Of a stretch of DNA of 64,000 nt, positions 33,252 to 42,594 are shown one piece after another. The first letter of the stretch is position 1; every line of letters begins with the position of its first letter. Both the position numbers and the translations under genes were made by a program. The DNA comes from Firmicutes bacterium UBA3553 (lineage in GTDB: Bacteria; Bacillota; Clostridia; Tissierellales; Sedimentibacteraceae), in assembly GCA_002381185.1 (NCBI GenBank), contig DFOA01000029.1, positions 1 to 64,000 on the forward strand. The letters run 5' to 3'. Under the pieces are notes generated by a model. It was not told the origin of the DNA, searched no databases, and saw nothing but the letters and a program-made list of their open reading frames with translations.

Positions 33252-34472
33252 ATGAAAATTAAAGTTTATTCTTTAATCCTTTTTTTGAATTCTTATTTGT
33301 CCGGGCTTCTGGTGCCTGTTTTAAGTCTTCTTCTTTTGGACAAAGGTGCAAGTTTAAGTAACTTATCCATTATTTTAGGGCTCTACGCTTTTACGGTTAT
33401 AATTTTGGAACTGCCAACAGGAATTATAGCTGATGTTTTCGGCAGAAAGAAATCGTTTTGCTTATCTGTGATTGTATCTATTCTAAGCTTAATAACACTA
33501 TTATTTGGCAGGGGGATTATTTTTTTATGTTTCGGAATGATGCTTTATGGATTCAGCAGAGCATTGGCCTCAGGCTCCTTTGATGCAATGTTCATAGATT
33601 ATTACATTGATAACTATGGTAAGGATAAGCTTCACAATATTACTACAAGGCTTTCTGTTCTTGAAGCTCTGGGAATGTCTGCAGGTGCATTGTCAGGAGG
33701 ATTTTTCCCTGAAATTTCAAACACTTATTTTTTATTCCTCGGTACATATGATTTAAATCTGATCGTGAGAATTGTACTTGCTGTTACAGTTGCGATATTA
33801 TCCTTTGCGTTTATACAAGAAACCGGGAACTATGAAAAGGAAGAACGAATTACCTTAAAACAGCATATTAAAAACAGTTCAATTATAGTTACTAAAAGCA
33901 GCACTGTAATATGTATTTTTATTTCGGTATTTTCTACCGGTTTTTTCCTGAGCAGTTTAGAGACGTATTGGCAGCCACATTTCATTACCCTGCTGCCAGG
34001 CAATGATTCAATGGGGCTTCTGGGGTTAATGGCATTTTTATATTTTGCAGCAGCCACATTAGGCAGCATTGGCTCTAATAAAATATTTAAGGAGTATAAA
34101 TTTGACCCCAAAAAAATGTACGTAATACTCCGCACCATGCTGGCAATATCCTTGATATTTACGGCTCTTCAAACAAACGTACCTGTTTTTATAGCCCTTT
34201 ATTCTTCAATTTATTTGTTGTTTGGTATGGCAAGTATACCGGAGGGAGTTATTTTAAACAGTGAAATTCCAAATGAGATAAGAGCATCAGTTTTGTCGGT
34301 TAATTCATTGATTATGCAAATTGGAGGCTTGACCGGTTCTCTGCTTTACAGCATATTAATAAATTATATTTCTATACCTAAAATTTGGATGATTGCAGCA
34401 TCAGTTGTACTTGTAACTGTCGCAATAATAGCTAAAAAATTATTAATCAAACGTTCTGAAATTTCAATTTGA
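33252..34472 (+). CDS. MFS transporter
   Basis: 406 residues, twelve predicted membrane segments. The loop motif DVFGRKKSFCL (G-X-X-X-D-R/G-X-G-R-K/R-type) near 60-70 is present, with GYAFT-like VLELPTGIIAD before it. It resembles drug efflux or sugar MFS proteins; no substrate is clear. Own promoter; a hairpin follows. Confidence 0.85.
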   Translation: MKIKVYSLILFLNSYLSGLLVPVLSLLLLDKGASLSNLSIILGLYAFTVIILELPTGIIADVFGRKKSFCLSVIVSILSLITLLFGRGIIFLCFGMMLYGFSRALASGSFDAMFIDYYIDNYGKDKLHNITTRLSVLEALGMSAGALSGGFFPEISNTYFLFLGTYDLNLIVRIVLAVTVAILSFAFIQETGNYEKEERITLKQHIKNSSIIVTKSSTVICIFISVFSTGFFLSSLETYWQPHFITLLPGNDSMGLLGLMAFLYFAAATLGSIGSNKIFKEYKFDPKKMYVILRTMLAISLIFTALQTNVPVFIALYSSIYLLFGMASIPEGVILNSEIPNEIRASVLSVNSLIMQIGGLTGSLLYSILINYISIPKIWMIAASVVLVTVAIIAKKLLIKRSEISI

Positions 34473-34482
34473 TATTATAGCC

Positions 34483-34528
34483 CTACCGCCGTTTATTAGA
34501 GTATTATTTCCGTGAAACGGCAGTAGGA
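34483..34528 (+). terminator. Hairpin after the MFS gene
   Basis: CCTACCGCCGTTT (34483-34495) pairs with AAACGGCAGTAGG (34516-34528) with one mismatch. The T-run is poor, so termination is less sure. Confidence 0.5.
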
Positions 34529-34601
34529 TCTTATTCAGCGTATCCCCCAATTTATGCAAGCATCAGCGAGCAAATAAATTGAGTTGGAACCTGCGAATTA
34601 C

Positions 34602-34679
34602 TTAATAAAACCTTCTCCTGCAGGGTCGTGAACATTTGCCGTAACCAATTCCAAGAACAAACCATGGCAGCCAATACAT
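34602..34679 (-). CDS. Possible 25-residue peptide
   Basis: ATG at 34679 with AAAGGGGTGAT upstream. The product begins MYWLPWFVLGIGYG and ends with a Cys- and Arg-rich tail (CSRPCRRRFY). I know no such family, and no terminator follows it. The rest of 34473-34856 holds only the MFS hairpin and AT-rich sequence. Confidence 0.3.
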   Translation of the reverse strand: MYWLPWFVLGIGYGKCSRPCRRRFY

Positions 34680-34856
34680 AATATCACCCCTTTCAAAAAG
34701 CTTGTTTTATATTATGCCTGGGTAAATAAAATGTTTCAAATAAAGTCCACGAGTTCTATAACAGATTTTTCCAAGATAAAAATACATTGACTTTATTTAC
34801 AATATAATGTATATGCTCCAATGAACTTGGTGTAAATTACATTTTAAAATACAGTT

Positions 34857-35891
34857 TTATTTTATAGCTTCAATATTTAACTGAATCCTAGCCATATCTG
34901 CAACCTCATAAAACCATTCGTAAATATTTTCAGGCTGCAAAGATACTAATTTATTAATATCAGCATATATTGTTCCATCAGAAATATATGTAACATCACT
35001 AAAAAGCTGGCTGTTAAGAATGTCCATACTGCTAGTTTTTCCCCATTCTTCGATAGTTACTTTCCCTTTTTCTATCAAAGACTTTAAGGCTTCAAAGTAG
35101 TATTTTTGCATAAAGCTAATTTTTAAATCTATTTTTGATGTTAATTTTTCATCTATTTTAGTCCATACCCCTGCAATTGCCCGCTGCCTTATAATAAGGC
35201 TATCTAAATCAAAGTTTCCGGTCGAAAATATTTGTATAAGTACTTCATCCCAATTATCAGGTTTCCATTCCAAAGTTCTGCTCATATGAATAAGCCATTT
35301 ATCATGCGGAATATATTCCTCGTTTGCAATGAACATTGCACTTATCAAAGGTTTAACTGCGTTATTTAATACATAATGCCCCTGTGATATGTCCAGTCGG
35401 TTTATCCATATATCTCCTGCCAAGCGATAATTCCACCACGCATCAAACATAAGCCCCTCGGCCTGAGAGCTATTTATAGGTTGAGATAATTTCTGTTTAA
35501 TGAATTCAGAGACTTTATTCTCAGGATCATAGATGATTTTTGCATATGATAAATCCCATAAAGCGACCATATCAAAGTTTCTATTTAAAGCATCTTCGAA
35601 GCTTTCAATTTTTATATCATATAAATATCCATTTATTTTGGTAATTCCTATTGGAATTGGAGTCTTTGTTTTTTTATATTTCAAAAATTGTTCTTGTGTC
35701 AAATAAATTACGATATCGATTTCAGAAAGGTAATCTGCATAACCGCGTGACAACCCTCCGTCAAGTATAACACCAACAATATTATCGAAAGATAAAATTA
35801 TATCCATACTTGTATTTAATTCACTAAGTAGCTCTTCTATAATGTTATCTTGATTAATGTTTACAAACGGTCTGTTCAGTTTATTCTCCAT
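34857..35891 (-). CDS. Nucleotidyltransferase-domain protein
   Basis: 344 residues. The N-terminal part has the NTase motif GGLSRGYADYLSEIDIVIY near 45-63, close to kanamycin-nucleotidyltransferase-like folds, but the second position is E-I-D rather than D-x-D. A long helical C-terminal part follows (to 344). Function unknown; it may modify a small molecule or be a relic of a resistance enzyme. It starts 51 bases after the GNAT gene. Confidence 0.7.
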   Translation of the reverse strand: MENKLNRPFVNINQDNIIEELLSELNTSMDIILSFDNIVGVILDGGLSRGYADYLSEIDIVIYLTQEQFLKYKKTKTPIPIGITKINGYLYDIKIESFEDALNRNFDMVALWDLSYAKIIYDPENKVSEFIKQKLSQPINSSQAEGLMFDAWWNYRLAGDIWINRLDISQGHYVLNNAVKPLISAMFIANEEYIPHDKWLIHMSRTLEWKPDNWDEVLIQIFSTGNFDLDSLIIRQRAIAGVWTKIDEKLTSKIDLKISFMQKYYFEALKSLIEKGKVTIEEWGKTSSMDILNSQLFSDVTYISDGTIYADINKLVSLQPENIYEWFYEVADMARIQLNIEAIK

Positions 35892-35942
35892 TTTTAAACT
35901 CCTTATGGTGCAAACAGTTTTTGTTTAAATATATTCAAGTAA

Positions 35943-36509
35943 TTACAATTTTAGCCACATTACACTTGTTTCATCTAATTTATCTATTTCCTTAAAATTA
36001 TTTTCATTATACATATTTAAAGTTCCTCTATATAATTTTTCAGGTTCGTTATTATTTTCGATTGGAATTGCAATTACGGCATCAAACCCTTCTGACTTAA
36101 AATCTTCAATGGCCTTTTTTAGCAAAAGCCTGGCAACTCCTTGCTTTCTATACTCAGGATGAATAACAAAACATATTATACATCCTACTTTATAATTTTT
36201 GGTGTAAGGTTTTAAATCATCCTCAATTCTTAAATATTGTTTTATATCATTTGCATTACACCATCCGATACACTTATCCTGGTCAAATGCCAGATATCCT
36301 TTCATATTACCGGCATTAATTTATTCAATTGCTTCATTATGATTTTCTATACCAGTACGTTTTGACCATTGGTCATATGAACAGTTACTATGATAAAATC
36401 TGCAAAAGCAAGTGGACCAATGAGGAGTATTACTAAAATCTACATTTTCTAAATATTCAACAAATGTTGCAGACAATTCCTTATTTAATAACTCAATTCT
36501 ATAACTCAT
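35943..36509 (-). pseudogene. GNAT acetyltransferase interrupted by one in-frame stop
   Basis: The frame from ATG 36509 (AAGGAG site) to the stop at 35943 is open except for a TAA at 36321-36323. Before it: IELLNKELSATFVEYLE, HWSTCFCRFYH. After it, in the same frame: INAGN then MKGYLAFDQDKCIGWCNA, and the acetyl-CoA loop YRKQGVARLLL. The complete protein would be 188 codons, which fits the family. A single base change (CAA to TAA, for example) explains the break; read-through or error are alternatives. A second start at 36305 could make the C-terminal 120 residues. Confidence 0.75.
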
Positions 36510-36710
36510 AATGCTCCTTATTAAAAATATACTCAAAATAAATATAAACGTTTTCAATATATATTTTATCATATAAAAATCAATTTACAAGATATTATAT
36601 AAAGTCACTTGCTTATAAATAATCTTATAATCTACATTCTTTTAAATCACAATATCGCTCACCAATTTGTTTGTTCACTGACGCCGACATCATATTTGAT
36701 TAAGGTATAC

Positions 36711-36736
36711 AAAAAACACCTGCTTTCGCAAGTGTT
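36711..36736 (-). terminator. Terminator of rnpB
   Basis: On the minus strand AACACTTGC, loop GAAA, GCAGGTGTT and a run of six T. Confidence 0.85.
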
Positions 36737-36752
36737 AATTTCGTTATGTAGA

Positions 36753-37081
36753 GAGTAAATACATAAGCCGTGTTTTGTATTAAACAGTCATCTATCTACG
36801 CTTGCTGTTACCAGCAAACTCCAGCAACCTACCATTTGGACTGTGACGAGCAGCCACTCCAAGGTCCGTTCTTGGTCTTGCTCCGGGTGGGGTTTACATA
36901 GCCAGTTAGTCGCCTAACTGCTGGTGAGCTCTTACCTCACCTTTCCATCCTTACCGATTGCTCGGCGGTTTCTTTCTGTTGCACTATCCTTGAGGTCACC
37001 CTCACCGGGTATTACCCGGCACCCTGCTCTACGGAGCACGGACTTTCCTCATGCTGACGCATGCGACTGTAAAATTTACTC
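36753..37081 (-). ncRNA. rnpB: RNase P RNA (class A)
   Basis: About 329 bases. Hallmarks are GAGGAAAGTCCGTGCTCC near the 5' end, the AGAGCAGGGTGCCGGG helix, ACAGAAAGAAACCG, and ATAGATGACTGTT with ACACGGCTTATG at the 3' end. The ends GAGTAAAT and ATTTACTC pair to form P1. It is the catalytic RNA that trims tRNA 5' ends. A promoter (37091-37117) and a terminator flank it. Confidence 0.97.
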
Positions 37082-37090
37082 TTGTACTAT

Positions 37091-37117
37091 ATTATAGTAA
37101 TTTGCTTTTAAAGTCAA
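37091..37117 (-). promoter_or_regulatory. Promoter of rnpB
   Basis: TTGACT (37117-37112) and TATAAT (37096-37091), 15 bases apart. The expected start site is close to the 5' end of rnpB. Confidence 0.65.
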
Positions 37118-37247
37118 ATGAATTATTAACCAATTAATGAAGATTTTTATACCTTGTCTACCAATTTCATGCAAAATCAAGTATACTAAATAATCAGAAC
37201 AAAAGCTATTTTTTGACATAATATGAGTTAAGAAATTTAGGGGGGCG

Positions 37248-37730
37248 ATGAAAATCTTTTATCCAGGAAGATTCTGTTATCCTATTAATTATATTTTCAA
37301 TAATTCATCAAATTATAATCATGGGACAGATGAAGAAAAAACAGGCTATCTTGATATAAATGTATTTAGAAACATTGGATATACACCAATTGAGGGTGCG
37401 ACAGTTCTAATTTCCAGCGTTTCATACTCTGGCCAGTTTTATGAATTTGGCGAGGGGAGGATTCTATACGAATACAAAACAGATAAAAACGGAAAAATTC
37501 CGATTATAGAACTGCCAATTCATAACGAATTGATGCGAAACCACAGCAACCACAACTTTTATATTATTTCTGTATATGCTGAGGGATTTTACGATGCATA
37601 TTTATTTCATGTACAGATATTTGAAAACGAAACTACAACTTTCAGGATATATTTAAGCAATGTGTCGGGAGACCAAAGAAGATTTGATATGATCATACAA
37701 CCTACAACTGAAGAAATACACAGCCGATAA
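37248..37730 (+). CDS. Carboxypeptidase-regulatory-like domain protein
   Basis: 160 residues, no signal peptide. A transthyretin-like fold is visible: GYLDINVFRNIGYTPIEGA, then TDKNGKIPIIELPI, then SVYAEGFYDAYLFHVQIF. This repeat occurs beside peptidoglycan-binding domains in clostridial spore and cell-wall proteins, but no such domain is attached here. GGGGGG site nine bases ahead. Function unknown. Confidence 0.7.
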   Translation: MKIFYPGRFCYPINYIFNNSSNYNHGTDEEKTGYLDINVFRNIGYTPIEGATVLISSVSYSGQFYEFGEGRILYEYKTDKNGKIPIIELPIHNELMRNHSNHNFYIISVYAEGFYDAYLFHVQIFENETTTFRIYLSNVSGDQRRFDMIIQPTTEEIHSR

Positions 37731-37738
37731 TATGTTTT

Positions 37739-37832
37739 CTGCTCTTGTCATTACCGGCAAGTCATCAGCCTGCAAGGATGTGAAGAGCAGTCATGACTTC
37801 GGGGGCAGGCCTTAAAGCCACCGCCCCTGAAG
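37739..37832. other. GC-rich two-stem structured element
   Basis: CTGCTCTT (37739-37746) pairs with AAGAGCAG (37783-37790), then GTCATGAC, then CTTCGGGGGC (37797-37806) with GCCCCTGAAG (37823-37832) around GGC-cttaaa-GCC. It stands out from AT-rich surroundings, between convergent genes. It may be a terminator or the end of a lost IS200/IS605-type element; no transposase is seen. Confidence 0.55.
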
Positions 37833-37838
37833 TGTGTC

Positions 37839-38900
37839 TTATGGTTCACATATGCTGCAAGGTTCGAATCCCTGATTGATTGCATCTGCTCTGTTTTTAA
37901 AAAGCTTTTTATTTGTATCCTTCATATTGCTTACTGAACTGCAATCCGGATAGTGAAATTTCAGTGAATTTATATTGCCTATGTATTTTGTTTTATTAGC
38001 GTTTTTTTCTTCAGAAGGTTGAGGAATGTACGGTTTAGCAGTTTCATCTATCTTTATATGGCTACCATCGGATGAAACTGTTATTGAACCCAGTTCATCT
38101 GTCCTGTATACATTTGCGTCAATGGCATTTAATCTGCTTAATGTCTTATTATGGGGATGACCGTATGAATTGCCCTTACCCACTGATATAACCGCGTACT
38201 TTGGTGTAACAGCATCTAAAAACACCTGAGATGTACTGGTTTCTCCGCCATGATGACCAACCTTCAAAAGATCTGAATTAATTTCATAGCCGGCTTTAAC
38301 CATTTCTAATTCTGATACGCTTTCAGCATCGCCTGTAAACAAAAATGAGGTGTCCCCATAAACTAATCTTGTAACAAGTGAATATTCGTTAGTTTCTGAA
38401 TACCACATGCTATTAGGGGCTAATACTTCAAAGCTTAAATTACCAGAATCTATAATTGATGTACCGGCCTTCGCTTTAATTAGTTCTGCATCTTCATTCT
38501 GAATTGCAAGAATAGTTTTTTTATAAATTTGACTGTCTGAAGACACATCAGGCATATAAATTTTATCAACATCATAATAACTCAACACATCAGGTGCCGA
38601 GCCGATATGGTCTTCGTGAGGGTGTGTCAGTATAAAATATTCTATATCCTCTATATCCAGCTCGTTCAAGTAGTTCATTATAACCCCGGCATCTTCTCTA
38701 TTCCCTGCATCTATTAATACTTCCTCATCAGTCGGAAGTTCTATTAATATACAATCTGCCTGCCCTACGTCAATGAAATGTATTCTAAGCTCTTTATGTT
38801 CTGATCCTAGAGCACCATCTGTGCTCAAATTAACTGAACATGAAGTTATTACAAGTAAAAGCATAATAACTGTAAATATATTTAAAATGCGTTTTTTCAT
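37839..38900 (-). CDS. Secreted metallo-beta-lactamase-fold lipoprotein (ComEC C-terminal-like)
   Basis: 353 residues. Lipobox LVITSC near residue 21. The MBL domain has FIDVGQADCILIE, LTHPHEDHIGSAPD, GDAESVSE and VGHHGGETSTSQ, like the nuclease domain of ComEC. The last 50 residues (YIGNINSLKFHYPDCSSV, then FEPCSICEP) are a zinc-type module common in secreted nucleases. It likely cuts DNA outside the cell; no evidence of substrate. Confidence 0.88.
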   Translation of the reverse strand: MKKRILNIFTVIMLLLVITSCSVNLSTDGALGSEHKELRIHFIDVGQADCILIELPTDEEVLIDAGNREDAGVIMNYLNELDIEDIEYFILTHPHEDHIGSAPDVLSYYDVDKIYMPDVSSDSQIYKKTILAIQNEDAELIKAKAGTSIIDSGNLSFEVLAPNSMWYSETNEYSLVTRLVYGDTSFLFTGDAESVSELEMVKAGYEINSDLLKVGHHGGETSTSQVFLDAVTPKYAVISVGKGNSYGHPHNKTLSRLNAIDANVYRTDELGSITVSSDGSHIKIDETAKPYIPQPSEEKNANKTKYIGNINSLKFHYPDCSSVSNMKDTNKKLFKNRADAINQGFEPCSICEP

Positions 38901-38984
38901 ATATTGCTGCCCTTCCTCTATTAAAATTAAATGTACTTCTTATAGGGTATTCTTTATTGCCATTATATGAAAACCAAAAAACAA

Positions 38985-39010
38985 AATAACTGCCAAATAC
39001 GACAGTTATT
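38985..39010 (-). terminator. Terminator after nadE
   Basis: AATAACTG (38985-38992) with CAGTTATT (39003-39010), then TTTTGTTTTTTGG on the minus strand. Confidence 0.8.
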
Positions 39011-39047
39011 AATTATCAACAATGGTCAATTCCCTTAAATATCTTGA

Positions 39048-40979
39048 TTATTTCAAATTATTCAACTGCTCCAGCCACAATGCATATGAAGCATCACTTG
39101 GCATTCTCCAGTCACCCCTTGGGGACAATGACACTGAACCCACCTTCACACCGTCAGGCATGCAGGAGCGCTTAAACTGTTGTGTAAAAAATCTTCTGTA
39201 GAATTTTTTCAGTGTTTCAAGAATAACTTCATCAGAAAATTCTTTCTTAAATGCTTTTTTTGCCAGAAAATATATTTTTGCAGGCTCGTATCCGTTTCGA
39301 ATCATATTGTAAATGAAAAAATCATTTAAGTCATATGAACCCACAGCTTTTTCTGTAAACTGAGCAATATTTCCTTCCTTGTCAGGTGGTAAGAGCTCAG
39401 GGCTTACAGGAGTGTCACAGACATCCATCAATGCTTTTTGTATTTCACCGGCAGTTTCTTCCTCCGCATACCATTTAACCAGATATCTCACCAGGGTCTT
39501 TGGTATGCTTGCATTAACACCGTACATTGACATGTGGTCGCCGTTATAGGTTGCCCATCCGAGAGCCAGTTCAGATAAATCTCCGGTTCCCACTACTATG
39601 CCGTTTTCTTTATTAGCAATGTCCATCAATATTTGTGTTCTTTCTCTTGCCTGTGAATTTTCGTATGTAACGTCGTGAACATCTATGTCATGGTCAATAT
39701 CTTTGAAATGCTGAATGACAGCTTGCTTTATTGAGATTTCTTTTGTTGTAACTCCTAATTCTCTCATTAAAGTAAGAGCGTTGTTATAAGTTCTTGAGGT
39801 TGTTCCGAAGCCTGGCATTGTCACAGCCACAATGTTATTCATAGGGAGCTTTAACTTTTTAAATGCTTCAACAGTCACCAAAAGTGCAAGGGTGCTGTCA
39901 AGCCCTCCTGAAATACCAACAACAGCTTTTTGGGATGCTATTTTGCTCATTCTTTGATAAAGGCCTGTTGCCTGAATATTTAAAATTTCCTTGCATCTTT
40001 TGTTTCTTTCTTCCAAATTTGAAGGAACAAATGGCATTGGATCAACTTCTCTTTCCAAATTTTCATTTTCTGAAAAGCCAAGTTCAAAATTTATGTATTG
40101 ATAATTTAAATGTTCCCGTCTTCCCATATATGTATTGAATTTTATTCTGTCGCTCATGAGCTTTTCTAAATCAATATCACCGTATATGATACTTGAATCC
40201 ATAGAAAATCTGTCTTCGTTAATTATTTCTCCGTTTTCGGCAATTAATGCATGACCTGAAAAGACAACATCTGTTGTGCTCTCTGTCTGTCCAGCTGATG
40301 AAAAAGCATATGCCGTGATACATTTAGCTGACTGAATCTTTACTATTTCCCGTCTGTAATCAGGCTTTCCAATCGTTTCATTGCTTGCTGACAAATTAAG
40401 TATTAAATTTGCTCCAAACATTGTGTGATATGAGCTTGGGGGGATATTAACCCATAAGTCCTCGCATATATCCAGTCCGACGCACAATGTTGACAATGAG
40501 TCCCTAAACAACAGATTTTCATTGAAAGGAACTTCCTGGCCGCAAAGATTGACCTTATCACTTACCCTTGAGATTGAAGAAGCAAACCATCGTTTTTCAT
40601 AAAATTCATTGTAGTTCGGAACAAAAGTCTTTGGAACCACCCCCAAAATTTTGCCGCCCATTAACAATGCTGCGCAGTTAAAAAGCTGATTATCAGCCTT
40701 AACCGGCATTCCAACAGCAATTAAAATATTCAAATTTTTCGTTTCATTTAACAACATTTCAAGAGCTTCCTCCGACCCTTTAAGCAATGTTTTTTGATTA
40801 AATAAATCGCCGCAGGTATAACCTGTTATGCTAAGCTCCGGAAATAATATTATATTTGCCTTTTTATTTTCACAGGCTGTTTTTACCATTGAAACAATTT
40901 CTTTTGCATTAAACATGGGGTCTGCAACTTTAATTGCAGGAACAGCAGCAGCAACTCTAATATATTCAAAGTTATTCAT
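39048..40979 (-). CDS. nadE: NAD+ synthase, glutamine-hydrolysing
   Basis: 643 residues with an N-terminal nitrilase-like glutaminase (IILFPELSITGYTCGD with the Glu, and VGLDICEDLWV with the Cys) and a C-terminal synthase (GISGGLDSTLALLV P-loop, GTGDLSELALGW). It amidates nicotinate adenine dinucleotide to NAD+ using glutamine. Length is normal for the two-domain type. Confidence 0.96.
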   Translation of the reverse strand: MNNFEYIRVAAAVPAIKVADPMFNAKEIVSMVKTACENKKANIILFPELSITGYTCGDLFNQKTLLKGSEEALEMLLNETKNLNILIAVGMPVKADNQLFNCAALLMGGKILGVVPKTFVPNYNEFYEKRWFASSISRVSDKVNLCGQEVPFNENLLFRDSLSTLCVGLDICEDLWVNIPPSSYHTMFGANLILNLSASNETIGKPDYRREIVKIQSAKCITAYAFSSAGQTESTTDVVFSGHALIAENGEIINEDRFSMDSSIIYGDIDLEKLMSDRIKFNTYMGRREHLNYQYINFELGFSENENLEREVDPMPFVPSNLEERNKRCKEILNIQATGLYQRMSKIASQKAVVGISGGLDSTLALLVTVEAFKKLKLPMNNIVAVTMPGFGTTSRTYNNALTLMRELGVTTKEISIKQAVIQHFKDIDHDIDVHDVTYENSQARERTQILMDIANKENGIVVGTGDLSELALGWATYNGDHMSMYGVNASIPKTLVRYLVKWYAEEETAGEIQKALMDVCDTPVSPELLPPDKEGNIAQFTEKAVGSYDLNDFFIYNMIRNGYEPAKIYFLAKKAFKKEFSDEVILETLKKFYRRFFTQQFKRSCMPDGVKVGSVSLSPRGDWRMPSDASYALWLEQLNNLK

Positions 40980-40989
40980 TTTCCATCCT

Positions 40990-41769
40990 CTAAATTATAA
41001 GTTCTTTTACAGTATTTTTTTCTGAAAGATATACATTCAATTCTACAGCTTTTTCTAATACGTTTTTAAGGTTTTCCAAGGAGTGGTATTCAGTATAATA
41101 ATGTCCGGCATCGATAATACACAAGTTATTTTGAAGGGCAGTCTGTGCCTGATGGTATTTTATATCACCGGTTATATATACATCCGCTTCTTTTTGTATT
41201 GCATCATCGATAAATTCACTCCCGCTTCCTCCGCAAAATGCAACTTTCCTTATTACCTTTTTATCATCATTGCAATATAATTTGATATGCTTGGTATTTA
41301 ATTGCAATTTAACTTTTTTTGCATATTCAACTATATTCACAGGTTCAATATTCCCTATTCCGCCGTAACCGCTTAAATCACTGTTCACAACATGAAGCAC
41401 CTGGTAATTATCAATGTTTAATCTTTCGGCCAGCTTGCGGTTAACACCGTAATCCGCCATATCAAAACTCGTGTGCATGCTGTACAGATTTATGTTATTG
41501 ACTATGAGCTTCCGTATCATGTTTCCTTCATATGTACTGAAATCAACGGATTTTAAGGCCGAAAACAAAAAAGGATGATGGGTTATAATTAAATCTATAT
41601 TGTTATTAACAGCATAATCAACAGCATCTGAATCCACATCCAAAGTTAACATAATGTTTTTTATGTCATTACTTAAATCGCCTATTTGCAGTCCGCTGTT
41701 ATCCCATGATTCTTGCTGCTTAATTTTTAATTCATTTTCTAATAGCTTAATAACCAAATCGATTTTAAT
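40990..41769 (-). CDS. Nif3-like dinuclear metal protein (GTP cyclohydrolase I type 2 family)
   Basis: 259 residues if started at the ATT at 41769; a TTG at 41757 gives 255. WDNSGLQIGD near 22 and the metal ligands THHPFLFSALKSV, MHTSFDMADYGVN and GHYYTEYHSLENL fit the Nif3 family, whose function is not settled. AAGGAG lies ten bases before the ATT, and the ATT falls where homologues have Met. It overlaps the trmK stop by three bases, as ATTAA. Confidence 0.85.
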   Translation of the reverse strand: MKIDLVIKLLENELKIKQQESWDNSGLQIGDLSNDIKNIMLTLDVDSDAVDYAVNNNIDLIITHHPFLFSALKSVDFSTYEGNMIRKLIVNNINLYSMHTSFDMADYGVNRKLAERLNIDNYQVLHVVNSDLSGYGGIGNIEPVNIVEYAKKVKLQLNTKHIKLYCNDDKKVIRKVAFCGGSGSEFIDDAIQKEADVYITGDIKYHQAQTALQNNLCIIDAGHYYTEYHSLENLKNVLEKAVELNVYLSEKNTVKELII

Positions 41770-42442
41770 ATTTCATCAACTCCTTAATCTTATCATTTTT
41801 CCTATTTAAAATCTCTATTTTTTCATTATAATCACTATTGTTATTTTTTTCAATACTTCTGATTATATTTTCATTAATGTTTAATAACCTGCTTAGATAC
41901 TCGGTCATTAACGGATCTTTTTTGCTGAGAAGAATTTTACTTATCTCATAATATATCTCATCTTCTGCCTCATCTTTACCGGGTACAGCCTTAATAATAA
42001 AATAATAATGATGAAGTTCCTTTACTATGTTTTCGTCGATTATTTTAAAACCATTTTCATATAAATAACATCTCAGCCTGTCTGCTGTAGTCATTGGCTG
42101 CAAAATAAGCTGGGTTGCACTCAATGCAATGTCTTTTGAAGTTTCTATTATATCAGCAATTAATTCTCCGCCCATTCCGGCAATTATAAGTGCATCAGCT
42201 TCATTTTCCTTTAATACAGTCAATCCGCTTCCAAGGCGAAAGTCACATCTATCATTTAATTCAAGTGATGTCAAATGTTCAACTGCTCTGTTTAATGGTC
42301 CTTCGTTTAAATCTGTTGCAATTACCTTATCACATATATTGTCTTTCAACAGCATTTCCGCAACATAACCATGATCCGTTCCTATATCTGCAGCGACTTT
42401 GCATTTTGACACCATAGATTTAATACACTCTAATCGGTTCAT
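41765..42442 (-). CDS. trmK: tRNA (adenine22-N1)-methyltransferase TrmK
   Basis: 225 residues from the ATG at 42442 with GAGGAAC upstream. NRLECIKSMV, VAADIGTDHGYVAEML (SAM loop), IIAGMGGELIADII and LILQPMT are typical of TrmK. It makes m1A22 in tRNA. Followed directly by nif3, as in most Firmicutes. Confidence 0.94.
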   Translation of the reverse strand: MNRLECIKSMVSKCKVAADIGTDHGYVAEMLLKDNICDKVIATDLNEGPLNRAVEHLTSLELNDRCDFRLGSGLTVLKENEADALIIAGMGGELIADIIETSKDIALSATQLILQPMTTADRLRCYLYENGFKIIDENIVKELHHYYFIIKAVPGKDEAEDEIYYEISKILLSKKDPLMTEYLSRLLNINENIIRSIEKNNNSDYNEKIEILNRKNDKIKELMKY

Positions 42443-42539
42443 AATGTTCCTCATAATTTATTTAATATAATAATATAACTAAAAAAATAGAGAGATTCAC
42501 TCTCTCATATTGATGAGCAATTAATTAAGCAATTGTTTT

Positions 42540-42594
42540 ATCAATTGTTAATCTGTTGCTCATCCATTGCCGATCTATTGTTACTTCATTGTTA
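42540..42594. repeat. 11-bp degenerate repeat array D
   Basis: Five units: ATCAATTGTTA, ATCTGTTGCTC, ATCCATTGCCG, ATCTATTGTTA, CTTCATTGTTA. The last TTA is the reverse complement of the rpoD stop codon. Opposite-facing copies lie at 42510-42535 (GATGAGCAATTAATTAAGC), so the first units can form a hairpin. Confidence 0.88.

Noticed and set aside
36753..37081. tRNA or tmRNA in the GC-rich block
   Set aside because: All hallmarks fit RNase P RNA; no tRNA clover leaf is seen.
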